From: Candidatus Undinarchaeales archaeon
GTDB taxonomy: Archaea > SpSt-1190 > JASMDC01
NCBI GenBank assembly: GCA_030753015.1
Contig: JASMDC010000007.1
Span: 62,001 to 126,000 of the forward strand
Direction of reading: 5' to 3'
DNA: 64,000 bases
Shown: positions 35,085 through 42,048 of the stretch, piece by piece
Numbering within the stretch: the stretch's first letter is position 1
Layout: each line of letters begins with the position of its first letter
Made by a program: the position numbers and the translations under genes
The notes under the pieces: model-generated
What the model was told of the DNA's origin: nothing
The model's input: only the letters and a program-made list of their open reading frames with translations
The model's database searches: none

Positions 35085-35161
35085 CCGATGCTACTTACGA
35101 CTGAGGGGGCTGTAATTCGCTGCCGAAACCCTCATAAACCTCTCTTGTCCATACATCGACG

Positions 35162-35497
35162 ATGCCCTTCCGCCCCAAGCTCCTGAAGGCCGGCATCTGC
35201 CCTGACTGCGGCGGCGACCTGCTGCTCGTGGGATTCGGCGACGTCAGGAAATTGCGCTGCGAGAAGTGCGGGAAGGATGTGGAAGAGCGCACGGTCCCCG
35301 ACGACCGGGATAAGGAGATCGCCGTCATCGACGTGGAGGAGATGGCAAAGAAGATGGGCACGCTCAAGATACGCTGCCGCAACTGCGGTCGTGTCGGTGT
35401 GATGACCTGGCAGCTCCAGACCCGGCGCCCCGACGAGCCGCCGACACAGTTCTACAAGTGCCTGCGTTGCGGACGTGCATGGAAAGAGTCGCGTTAG
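35162..35497 (+). CDS. Transcription factor S (TFS/RPB9-TFIIS-like zinc-ribbon protein)
   Basis: Two zinc ribbons: 'CPDCGGDL...LRCEKCG' (about residues 13-39) and 'IRCRNCG...YKCLRCG' (about 71-107). The C-terminal ribbon carries the 'TRRPDEPPTQFYKC' hairpin with the Asp-Glu pair that enters the RNA polymerase active site and stimulates transcript cleavage. At 111 aa it is the usual TFS size. It would rescue backtracked RNA polymerase. The ATG lies about 27 bp after a TATA-like CATAAAC near 35132-35138. Confidence 0.9.
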   Translation: MPFRPKLLKAGICPDCGGDLLLVGFGDVRKLRCEKCGKDVEERTVPDDRDKEIAVIDVEEMAKKMGTLKIRCRNCGRVGVMTWQLQTRRPDEPPTQFYKCLRCGRAWKESR

Positions 35498-35520
35498 CTT
35501 CCAGCGGCCTTCATCATGCC

Positions 35521-36111
35521 TTAGGGATGGAATTTATGCTTCTTCCAATGCCCGTGGCGGAACTTGTGCTTCTTCCAATGCCTGTGATGCCGCCGGCGCT
35601 TTCTGCCACAGGGATTTCGCCCCTTGAAAGTGGGCTTGGCGGACGGAGCGGCATCGATCCCTGCTTTGGGCGGGCTCACGATGACCGTGCGCTTCACACC
35701 GTCCACGCCCAAGAGCTCATAGATCGTGGACGGGCCCATCCTGGATGACGAAAGGACGATACCGGGTAGCCCTGGATTTACCGGTGCCGGAGCGTCGAAG
35801 ACGTGATCGGTCTCCGGTCCATCGTCGGAATCCGTGTCAGCGGACTGCACCGGTGGGGGGTCATCGGTGATGACCATCGCGGCGGGCTCGCCCGCATTCT
35901 CCTCCTTAGGCTTCTCGACGAGCACCAGCAGTGGTCTATCGGTGACGGCCTCTTCCTCTACGGCAGTCTCCTCCACGATGAAGAGACTCAGACCGTTGCC
36001 CTGGCCCGAACCCCAGTCCTCCGTCCAGAATGCCTGGCCGGACGCAAGGACGACCCCCAAGACCGTTAGTAAGACTGTAGCTAATATGATATAACTTGAC
36101 CTCAATCTCAC
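35521..36111 (-). CDS. Secreted or membrane-anchored protein with His/Lys-rich tail
   Basis: Starting at GTG 36111 the protein opens 'VRLRSSYIILATVLLTVLG', a signal peptide or anchor, then has an acidic, Pro-rich middle. It ends in a strongly basic, His-rich tail with two direct copies of 'HWKKHKF'. The tail could bind metals or nucleic acid or polyanions outside the cell. The longest frame would start at 36255, but it reads through a promoter and a perfect palindrome, so the GTG is better. No family is recognised. Confidence 0.6.
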   Translation of the reverse strand: MRLRSSYIILATVLLTVLGVVLASGQAFWTEDWGSGQGNGLSLFIVEETAVEEEAVTDRPLLVLVEKPKEENAGEPAAMVITDDPPPVQSADTDSDDGPETDHVFDAPAPVNPGLPGIVLSSSRMGPSTIYELLGVDGVKRTVIVSPPKAGIDAAPSAKPTFKGRNPCGRKRRRHHRHWKKHKFRHGHWKKHKFHP

Positions 36112-36156
36112 GCACCTCGTTACTCTCGCTCCTACTAGAATACTAGGCGTCCCAGG

Positions 36157-36186
36157 TATATAACGATTGTTATCACAATCGTTATG
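36157..36186. promoter_or_regulatory. Perfect 11-bp inverted repeat (operator) over the promoter of the His-rich protein
   Basis: Arms ATAACGATTGT (36160-36170) and ACAATCGTTAT (36175-36185) flank TATC. The left arm overlaps the minus-strand TATA-like GTTATATAC (36157-36165). The site is AT-rich in a GC-rich genome, and long perfect dyads like this are typical of dimeric repressors such as metal sensors. Confidence 0.65.
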
Positions 36187-36241
36187 GGACCCGGATAGGA
36201 TCAACTCTCGCGTACGCTCGTCGGTGGACCCGCGACCGTGC

Positions 36242-36577
36242 TCACAGCATAGCAAGGGCTATGAAAATGACTAGCAGCGGCAGCCAGAGCGGCAGGAGGG
36301 CGAGCCCTAGAACGACCGAGGACTCCAGAAAGAGGAAGGGGAACACCAGCTTCGTCCCGCTGAACATCCGCGTGGGCTTGTGGAGCTGCATCCCCAAGAA
36401 GTAGACGATGATGTAGTAGTTGAGCACGAACCCGGGCACGGTGAACGAGTCGGAGGCCGGCAGCCCCGGCATCTGGGTGTACTCCTCAACGGAGCGGAAC
36501 CCGTCGTACTCGGGCTGGTGGAGCTCGTACGTCCCGCCCTGCTCGCCCTGTGTGTACAGCACCATGTCCTTGTTCAC
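36242..36577 (-). CDS. Small membrane protein downstream of the AIM24 cluster
   Basis: A 111-residue protein with a polar, Gln/Tyr-rich N-terminus and two or three hydrophobic segments (about 48-65 and 78-110). The GTG start at 36577 overlaps the stop of the upstream AIM24 gene by 4 bp, so it is the last gene of that operon. Function unknown; the coupling suggests it acts with the AIM24 proteins at the membrane. Confidence 0.6.
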   Translation of the reverse strand: MNKDMVLYTQGEQGGTYELHQPEYDGFRSVEEYTQMPGLPASDSFTVPGFVLNYYIIVYFLGMQLHKPTRMFSGTKLVFPFLFLESSVVLGLALLPLWLPLLVIFIALAML

Positions 36578-37206
36578 CCCTTCATCGACTGGATGCCCAC
36601 GTACCCCGGCCCCGTGACCTGGAGCAGGAAGAGCCCCTCGCCACCGATGATGATGTTCTCGAGGCCGTGGACTCTGACCAGCTCCAGCTCGACGCTGTGG
36701 TCCTTGAACACCAGGTACCCCTGGTCGATCATCATGGTCTGGCCCTGCTCGAGGCGCGTGATGACGTAGTCACCGTGGACGTGCATGAACACCTTCCCCG
36801 GTCCCGTGAGGTTCTGGAAGATGAGGTTGTCGCGGGCGAAGCTGGCCATGCCGATGAGCCTGATAAGGCTGTGGGACGCCAGGGAGATGGAGAACTGCAC
36901 TGTAGGTTCCATGGCCAGGAAGCCCGAGTGGGCGATGTCGATGGCCTGGCCGGGCTGGAGGTCGAGCTCCTTGATCATCCCTGGCTTGCCGGCGGCGATG
37001 GCGACGGTGCCCGGACCTTCGTACTTGTCCAGTGCCGCTGACTCGCCGGTGAACAGACGTGAGAAGAACCCCATCCCCAGAACGGCGTCGGAGTGGATGT
37101 CGGGCGTTTCGTACAGCATGGCTCCGCGCTCGCACACGATGGTCTCGCCCTGGTAGAGGTCGACCTCCATGACGGGTGCGAAATGGCCTATGATACGTGT
37201 CTCCAT
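36574..37206 (-). CDS. AIM24-family protein, third of three paralogues
   Basis: A 210-residue beta-rich protein of the AIM24/TIGR00266 family. Family features are 'QGETIVCERGAMLY' near the N-terminus, repeated 'GPG.v.i' turns, 'LQPGQAIDI', and 'IIIGGEGLFLLQVTGPGYVGIQS' at the C-terminus (cited in two overlapping parts: IIIGGEGLFLL and VTGPGYVGIQS). The ATG at 37206 comes 5 bp after the previous gene's stop, so this is a tight operon. The family's biochemical role is unclear; the yeast homologue supports inner-membrane organisation. The longest frame (to 37404) only overlaps its neighbour. Confidence 0.85.
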   Translation of the reverse strand: METRIIGHFAPVMEVDLYQGETIVCERGAMLYETPDIHSDAVLGMGFFSRLFTGESAALDKYEGPGTVAIAAGKPGMIKELDLQPGQAIDIAHSGFLAMEPTVQFSISLASHSLIRLIGMASFARDNLIFQNLTGPGKVFMHVHGDYVITRLEQGQTMMIDQGYLVFKDHSVELELVRVHGLENIIIGGEGLFLLQVTGPGYVGIQSMKG

Positions 37207-37210
37207 CCCA

Positions 37211-37843
37211 TCACCACCCCGTGCTCTGGACGCCCACCTTGCCGGGGCCCGTGGCGGTGAGGAGGAAGAGCCCCTCGCCCCCGATGAACACCTTGCGCAG
37301 CCCCTTGATCCTGGTGAGGTCCACATCGACCGATGGGTCCTTGTAGGCCATGTAGCCCTGGTCGAGGTCCATCTTCTGTCCTTGTGCCAGGGTGACCTCG
37401 ACAAGGTCCCCCTTCACCACGACGAACACCCTTCCGGGTCCGGTGAGCTTCTGATAGAAGAATCCCTGGCCACCGAAGAGGAACCTCCAGGGGAGGATGC
37501 CCTTCCACACCCGCTCGATGCCGTACGAGAGGGTGATGTCGCCGGCCATGAACGCGCCTTTGCACACGTCGACGGACTGCCCCGGGCCCAGGTCGAGCTC
37601 CCTTATCATCCCGGGAGAGGAGGCCGAGAGGCCGATGACGCCCGGACCGGTGTACTTGTTCACGGCGATGGTCTCGCCCGTCAGCCACTTCTTGATAGCG
37701 GCGAACAGGCCGCCCACCATGCTCTCCATATGTGTGGAGGAGGATGCGTAGATCATGGCCCCTGCCTCGCACATGATGGTCTCGCCCTCGTTGAGCTGGA
37801 CCTCGAGGATGGGCGTGTATCCGCCGATCTTGCGGATGTTCAA
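37211..37843 (-). CDS. AIM24-family protein, second of three paralogues
   Basis: A 210-residue AIM24-family protein ('NEGETIMCEAGAMIYA', 'LGPGQSVDV', 'FIGGEGLFLLTATGPG'). It starts at TTG 37843, which overlaps the stop of the preceding paralogue (TTGA). It is clearly homologous to both neighbours but diverged enough to be an old duplication. The three proteins may form a mixed ring or barrel assembly, since the fold is a trimeric beta structure in related proteins (inference). Confidence 0.85.
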   Translation of the reverse strand: MNIRKIGGYTPILEVQLNEGETIMCEAGAMIYASSSTHMESMVGGLFAAIKKWLTGETIAVNKYTGPGVIGLSASSPGMIRELDLGPGQSVDVCKGAFMAGDITLSYGIERVWKGILPWRFLFGGQGFFYQKLTGPGRVFVVVKGDLVEVTLAQGQKMDLDQGYMAYKDPSVDVDLTRIKGLRKVFIGGEGLFLLTATGPGKVGVQSTGW

Positions 37844-38550
37844 ATCAGCCTCAACCTCCTGGCCCGTGAATAGGGGATGGACCGTCCCATGATGAACATG
37901 CTCTTGATGGAGTGGATGCCCACGTAGCCGGGCCCCTCCAGCTCGAAGAGGAAGAATCCCTCACCGCCGAGCAGGCCCTTCTTCAGGGTGTCGAATATCC
38001 CCTCACCCACCTTGCGCAGGGTGACGGCAACGGTGCTGTCCTTGAACAGGAAATGCTTCTCGTCCATCACGAGCTTCTCACCGGGCTGGAGGTACTTGAT
38101 AACGCAGTCGCCGGGGACGTGGATGAACACCGTTCCAGGGCCCTGGATCTTCTCCAGCACCAGTCCGACACCCGACAGTCCGACCAGGATCTTGTTGACG
38201 ATCCCGCCGCCCAGGAGCTCAGTGACCCATTCGATCGAGAGGTTGACGGTGTTCTCCGCCGCGAGGAACGCGGCTTTGCTCACGTCCAGTTTCTGGCCGC
38301 CCTCGAGCGTGACGTAACGCACATCGCCGGGCGAGGACTTGGACATGCCCAGGGTACCGGGTCCCGTGTAGAGGTTGAGGGCCACGGTCTCGCCCGAGGC
38401 GGCGCGGCCGAACAGGCCCTTCACGCTGGCCTCGAACTCCATGTCGTGGTCCTTGTAGATCATGGCCCCGCCCTCGCAGTAGACGGATTCCCCTACTTCG
38501 AGCGTTGCCTCAAGTATGGGGATGAACCCTCCCATGACCTTGAAGTTCAC
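37840..38550 (-). CDS. AIM24-family protein, first of three paralogues
   Basis: A 236-residue AIM24-family protein ('EVGESVYCEGGAMIYKD', 'LEGGQKLDVSK', 'GGEGFFLFELEGPGYVGIHS'). It has a basic C-terminal extension not shared with the other two. I place the start at GTG 38550, which has GGAGGG about 8 bases upstream; the longer frame to 38895 runs into trkH on the other strand. A TATA element at 38590-38598 is shared with divergent trkH, leaving a leader of about 15-20 nt here. Confidence 0.85.
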   Translation of the reverse strand: MNFKVMGGFIPILEATLEVGESVYCEGGAMIYKDHDMEFEASVKGLFGRAASGETVALNLYTGPGTLGMSKSSPGDVRYVTLEGGQKLDVSKAAFLAAENTVNLSIEWVTELLGGGIVNKILVGLSGVGLVLEKIQGPGTVFIHVPGDCVIKYLQPGEKLVMDEKHFLFKDSTVAVTLRKVGEGIFDTLKKGLLGGEGFFLFELEGPGYVGIHSIKSMFIMGRSIPYSRARRLRLI

Positions 38551-38589
38551 TGAAACCCTCCCCGTTGTGCTCTCTAATGGCTGGCAATT

Positions 38590-38598
38590 GATATAAAG
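38590..38598. promoter_or_regulatory. TATA element between the AIM24 operon and trkHA
   Basis: GATATAAAG reads as a TATA box on the plus strand, centred 26 bp before the trkH ATG (leaderless). On the minus strand it reads CTTTATATC, about 44 bp before the AIM24 GTG, which instead has a Shine-Dalgarno. One element may therefore drive both directions. Confidence 0.5.
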
Positions 38599-38619
38599 GA
38601 AACGCTCAAGGATGGTGCC

Positions 38620-40056
38620 ATGCGCGTGCGGGTCATCGCGGCCTACCTGGGGGCCGTGCTGCGCATCGTCGGTGCCACGCTCCTCGTCCCCGCCCTGATG
38701 GGGGCGGCGGCGGGCGAGCCATGGTACACCGTCTCGGCACATATCGTAGCTGCGGTCCTGGCCCTGCTGTGCTGGACCGTGTCCCGGCACCTCGTGATCG
38801 AGGCCCCCACGGTCCAGGAGGCTATGGCCGTGTGCACCCTCTCGTGGGTGGTGGTCTCGGGCGTGGGGGCCATCCCGTTCTACCTGGTCGGGCACATGAC
38901 CCCTCTAGACGCGTACTTCGAGGCCGTCTCGGGATTCACGACCACGGGCATAACCATGGTGGCCGATCCCGCCGCCCTTCCTGCAAGCCTCCTGCTGTGG
39001 CGTGCGCTCACCCAGTGGCTGGGGGGGCTTGGGATCCTCACCTTCTTCCTGGCGGTGGTGGTCCCCGGCTCGTCGGCGGCGTTCCAGCTCTTTGCCGCAG
39101 AGACACACAAGGTGGATGCCGGGCGCCTGCGCCCCGGGCTGATCTCGTCGATCCAGGGGCTGTGGTGGGTGTACGTGGGGCTCACCGTGGCCGCGGCGGT
39201 CACGTTCGCTGCGCTCGGGATGGATCCCTTCGACGCACTGGCCCACGCGCTGACATGCCTCTCCACAGGCGGCTACTCGACCCGGGCAGCAAGCATCGCC
39301 GCGTACCCCGCCGCCGTGGTGCCGGCCATCATCCTCTTCATGGCCCTAGGCGGAGTGAACTTCGCCATAATTCACCTGGCGCTCACCAAGGACCTGCGCC
39401 GGGCCCTGGGCAACTACGAGCTGAAGGCCTACGTCCTCATCATCGTGCTCACCACGCTCCTGGTGTGGAGCGACCTGCGCTGGCATACCGCACCCACCGG
39501 CACCGAGGGCTCGGAGGCCGCCTTCCAGGTGGTGTCCGTACTCACGTCAACGGGCTTCGCCACCCGGGACATCGGGACGTTCCCGGCGGTGTCGCGCGTG
39601 GTGTTCCTCGTGCTCATGGTCATTGGCGGGTGCGTGGGCTCCACTGGCGGCGGGCTCAAGGTGGCCCGGTTCGTGCTCCTGCTCAAGCTCGCCCGACGCG
39701 AGCTGTACCGCCTGCGCATCCCCCGACGGGCGGTGGCGCCCGTGGTGGTAGCAGAGAAACCCGTGCCCGAGTCCGCACTCACCCGCATCGCCGGTATGTT
39801 CGTGCTCTACCTGGCACTGCTGCTGGTCGGTACCCTGGTAACCCTGGCGTTCCACGGGGACATGGGGCCCTTCGAGGCGGCCAGCGGGATGTTCTCGGCG
39901 CTGGGCAACATCGGGCCCTGGTACGTGCCTGCGGGCACGCAGCTCCACGCCGCCGTCAAGCTAACCTATATATTTGGTATGCTCGCAGGTAGGCTTGAGA
40001 TCCTGCCGCTCCTGGTCCTGGCCGATCCCAAGACCTGGAAAGGCTTCCCAAGGTGA
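38620..40056 (+). CDS. trkH: TrkH-family potassium uptake membrane subunit
   Basis: Potassium-translocating subunit with four pore repeats. The four filter-loop segments are visible: 'SGFTTTGITM', 'LSTGGYST', 'TSTGFATRD' and 'ALGNIGP'. Around ten or more membrane helices cover 478 residues, the usual length. The ATG at 38620 is leaderless relative to the TATA box at 38590-38598. The gating subunit TrkA is encoded 8 bp downstream, so the two form one operon for regulated K+ uptake. A 'GGCVGSTGGG' segment precedes the fourth repeat, as in other TrkH proteins. Confidence 0.94.
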   Translation: MRVRVIAAYLGAVLRIVGATLLVPALMGAAAGEPWYTVSAHIVAAVLALLCWTVSRHLVIEAPTVQEAMAVCTLSWVVVSGVGAIPFYLVGHMTPLDAYFEAVSGFTTTGITMVADPAALPASLLLWRALTQWLGGLGILTFFLAVVVPGSSAAFQLFAAETHKVDAGRLRPGLISSIQGLWWVYVGLTVAAAVTFAALGMDPFDALAHALTCLSTGGYSTRAASIAAYPAAVVPAIILFMALGGVNFAIIHLALTKDLRRALGNYELKAYVLIIVLTTLLVWSDLRWHTAPTGTEGSEAAFQVVSVLTSTGFATRDIGTFPAVSRVVFLVLMVIGGCVGSTGGGLKVARFVLLLKLARRELYRLRIPRRAVAPVVVAEKPVPESALTRIAGMFVLYLALLLVGTLVTLAFHGDMGPFEAASGMFSALGNIGPWYVPAGTQLHAAVKLTYIFGMLAGRLEILPLLVLADPKTWKGFPR

Positions 40057-40064
40057 ACTGAACC

Positions 40065-40727
40065 ATGCACGTCATCATCGTCGGGGCGGGGCTGCTGGGC
40101 CGTAAGCTGGCCAAAGGGCTCGCCGAGAACGGCCACGACGTCGTCGTGGTCGAGGAGGATCACCAGCAGTGCGAGGACGTGCGCGCCGAGTCGGGCGCCC
40201 TGGTCATCAACGGCTCGCCCGAGCGGCCTGCCGTGCTGGAGGAAGCGGGTATCGACCGTGCCGATACCCTCGTTGCCGTCCTGCCCAAGGACCTGGAGAA
40301 CGTGGCCGTGTGCGTCATCGGCAAACGCTACAAGGTCCCCAAGATAGTCGCCAAGATCGTGGATCCCGATTATGACGAGGTGTTCCGGCTGGCGGGCGCC
40401 CACCACGTCGAGGGATGGGCCGACATCCTCTACAACGAGATGATGCTTGAGATCGAGGAGCCCACCGTCCGCAGGGTGGCGAGCCTGGCCAGAGGTGAGG
40501 CCGAGCTCCTGATAGTCAAGGTGCCCGAGGGCTCGTCCATCACTGGGAAGAGCGTGTCCGAGCTGGCCGCCCAGGACGACTTCCCCGAGGGCTTCCTGTT
40601 CGTAGCGGTCATCCGCGAGGGGAAGGTCATCATCACACACGGCAAGACGAAGATCCAGGCAGGCGACGACGTTGTCGTGGTCGCCACGGCGGAGGACGTA
40701 CCGCGGATCGGGAAGCTGGTGGGGTAG
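40065..40727 (+). CDS. trkA: TrkA potassium uptake regulatory subunit
   Basis: The N-terminal RCK/KTN domain has a Rossmann signature 'IVGAGLLGRKLA' and the acidic residue at the end of strand 2 in 'VVVEEDH', typical of NAD(H)/nucleotide binding. The C-terminal TrkA_C domain (about residues 140-220) has 'VPEGSSITGKSVSEL' and 'GDDVVVVATAEDVPRI'. At 220 aa it is a single-unit TrkA that would assemble as a ring under TrkH. It follows trkH after 8 bp. Confidence 0.93.
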   Translation: MHVIIVGAGLLGRKLAKGLAENGHDVVVVEEDHQQCEDVRAESGALVINGSPERPAVLEEAGIDRADTLVAVLPKDLENVAVCVIGKRYKVPKIVAKIVDPDYDEVFRLAGAHHVEGWADILYNEMMLEIEEPTVRRVASLARGEAELLIVKVPEGSSITGKSVSELAAQDDFPEGFLFVAVIREGKVIITHGKTKIQAGDDVVVVATAEDVPRIGKLVG

Positions 40728-40748
40728 AGGGTCGGCGAAGAAATACTC

Positions 40749-40793
40749 CCACTCCTATGAGTTCTCGGAGTGGCGTTCGGCGTGCGGTTTTTT
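40749..40793 (+). terminator. Hairpin and T6 tract after trkA
   Basis: Arms CCACTCC (40749-40755) and GGAGTGG (40767-40773) form a 7-bp stem. A run of six T at 40788-40793 follows about 14 bases later, just before the end of the opposing gene at 40800. Confidence 0.5.
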
Positions 40794-40799
40794 GTTCAG

Positions 40800-41063
40800 T
40801 TACTTGTTCGCTTCAGCGTTCCAGACACGTGAGAGTATCTCCAACAGCTCCTCCCTGAGCTCGTCGGGGATAAAGACACGGTCCTCGGGTCGCCATCTGC
40901 CGCCTTCCCGGGTATAGTAGATGAGCTGGACTCCGGTCTTGAGCCGCTTGATCACGTACTCGGACTCACCGCTCTGGGTCTGGATCCGTTCGCTCACCTG
41001 CTTCCGGTAGGTTCTCTCCAATGCTTTCTGCTTTTCCCACTGGTTCAGGCCCTCATAGACCAT
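40800..41063 (-). CDS. Small basic protein, unknown function
   Basis: An 87-residue protein with two predicted helices at the ends and a basic beta hairpin between them ('EYVIKRLKTGVQLIYYTR'). This would suit nucleic-acid binding, but no family is recognised. The ATG at 41063 lies about 22-25 bp from a minus-strand TATA-like TTATATCT (about 41082-41089), supporting a real leaderless gene. Confidence 0.55.
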   Translation of the reverse strand: MVYEGLNQWEKQKALERTYRKQVSERIQTQSGESEYVIKRLKTGVQLIYYTREGGRWRPEDRVFIPDELREELLEILSRVWNAEANK

Positions 41064-41146
41064 TAAGGAAGGGGGGAACCATAGATATAAGAACCTTCCC
41101 TCGGGGGCGACGAAGGTTTAAATCGCCGTAGATATCGATCTTAATT

Positions 41147-41389
41147 GTGGCGCAGGTGCACGAATTCGTATCGAAGAAACTGAGGCTCGACGCAGCGGCC
41201 AATGGTCCGGTGGCCGCACGACCGTACGCCCTCGATCGACCTCTTGATGCTTTGCGATCACTTGTCTATTATCCACGTCAAACCCGGGTAGAGGGCGCCG
41301 ATAAAGCCCACGGCCATCCCGATCCCAAGTTCGAGCTCATGCTCAGCCCGCAGGTTGTCGGCGACCTTGTGGACCACATCATCAGGTAG
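41147..41389 (+). CDS. Doubtful 80-codon leaderless frame overlapping a convergent gene
   Basis: The GTG at 41147 is exactly 27 bp from the centre of TTTAAAT (41117-41123), as for a leaderless gene. The first ~37 codons look protein-like ('VHEFVSKKLRLDAAANGP'). The rest is antisense to the 3' end of the gene at 41258-41659 and has no independent look of a protein. It may be a truncated gene whose downstream part was replaced. No function can be offered. Confidence 0.3.
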   Translation: MAQVHEFVSKKLRLDAAANGPVAARPYALDRPLDALRSLVYYPRQTRVEGADKAHGHPDPKFELMLSPQVVGDLVDHIIR

Positions 41390-41659
41390 GTGAACGTACT
41401 CGCCGCCCTCGTTCTTGTTGAAGTAGTCCGTGCCCGATAGTCCCTTGTCATCGGTGTACACACGGTTACCCCGATCGTCCTCCCAGTGCGACTCCGCGTC
41501 GAGATACCCAGCAAGGCATGCGGCACCGAACATACTGTAGCCTATCGCCGTGAGCCCGGCCTTGTCTACCCTGCTCAGATCCTCCGTCTGGGAATAGGCT
41601 CTAGTGTCCAGTGGACCCGTGGCCGCGTATCTGTCCGATTCAAGGTCGATCCCGTACAT
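41258..41659 (-). CDS. Acidic protein with C-terminal membrane helix, unknown function
   Basis: A 133-residue protein with a polar acidic body, a short hydrophobic stretch around 'GYSMFGAACLAGY', and a C-terminal membrane segment ('IGMAVGFIGALYPGLTWII'). The ATG at 41659 is preceded by AAGGAGG about 9 bases upstream, a strong ribosome-binding site. No known family. The orientation and style match other orphan proteins in this part of the window. Confidence 0.6.
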   Translation of the reverse strand: MYGIDLESDRYAATGPLDTRAYSQTEDLSRVDKAGLTAIGYSMFGAACLAGYLDAESHWEDDRGNRVYTDDKGLSGTDYFNKNEGGEYVHLPDDVVHKVADNLRAEHELELGIGMAVGFIGALYPGLTWIIDK

Positions 41660-41739
41660 CTTGGTGAGCCTCCTTTTCGGTCGTTACTACCGGCGGTCGT
41701 AATAGAAGCGGTTATACTATGTCGTACACTACATTTTCA

Positions 41740-42033
41740 ATGGTCACCGGAAAGCTGGTGATATACGAGCTCAACCACCTCCCACTAAAGGAACGCAACC
41801 GGTTCTGTCGGAGGTTCTACGGGTGGAACGACCGGGCCAACGGTGGCAAGTACACCTACAGCCGGGCGGGATTCCTCGAGGACGTTCCTTTCGTCAGGCC
41901 CGAGAAGTCAGTCCTCATCATCCGAAACGAGGACGTGGGCCGGGTGCTCGCCTTCCTTCACGAGTACGACGCACAGAGCCATATCCGCGATGTAACCCTC
42001 ACCGAGGATGATCTGCAGGAGCTCGGGATGTGA
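41740..42033 (+). CDS. Small protein, unknown function (97 aa)
   Basis: An alpha/beta soluble protein with a basic N-terminal half ('LKERNRFCRRFYGWNDRANGG' region in two parts: LKERNRFCRRFYGW and NDRANGG) and an acidic C-terminal half. I start it at ATG 41740, which is 26 bp from the TATA-like GTTATAC (41711-41717), instead of the first ATG at 41719, which is too close to that box. No family recognised with confidence. Confidence 0.6.
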   Translation: MVTGKLVIYELNHLPLKERNRFCRRFYGWNDRANGGKYTYSRAGFLEDVPFVRPEKSVLIIRNEDVGRVLAFLHEYDAQSHIRDVTLTEDDLQELGM

Positions 42034-42048
42034 ATCTCGGCGACATAC

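Larger units (their letters stand above)
33986..35085 (+). ncRNA. Novel tandem-repeat structured RNA: seven ~150-nt units, three tetraloop hairpins each
   Basis: Each unit forms hairpin I (stem of about 7-11 bp, GNRA loop), hairpin II (about 14 bp, UUCG loop) and hairpin III (about 7 bp, GNRA loop). Hairpin I loops start at 34145, 34292, 34435, 34588, 34736, 34889 and 35041, with a UUCG-capped version at 34009. Hairpin II loops are at 34053, 34200, 34343, 34494, 34644, 34797 and 34949. Hairpin III loops are at 34094, 34240, 34384, 34535, 34684, 34839 and 34990. Spacing is nearly fixed: II to III 40-42 nt, III to next I 50-53 nt. Paired bases change between units but stay paired, often as G-U, which only works if the plus strand is the RNA. 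A TATA box precedes the array and a hairpin plus T-tract ends it. Long open frames occur on both strands but are artefacts of high GC. I know no RNA family with this layout. Confidence 0.85.

Noticed and set aside
33986-35085. Repeat array considered as a CRISPR array
   Set aside because: Units are ~150 bp with diverged sequence throughout and no short identical repeats with unique spacers; no cas genes are present.
33745-35115. Long open frames of 130-358 codons on both strands over the repeat array
   Set aside because: They occur in most frames at once, are Pro/Arg/Ala-rich, lack starts with promoters or ribosome sites, and the DNA instead shows compensated RNA helices at fixed spacing.
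37840-38895. Longer 351-codon version of the first AIM24 gene
   Set aside because: The extra N-terminal part is antisense to trkH and lies upstream of the promoter; GTG 38550 has a good ribosome site.
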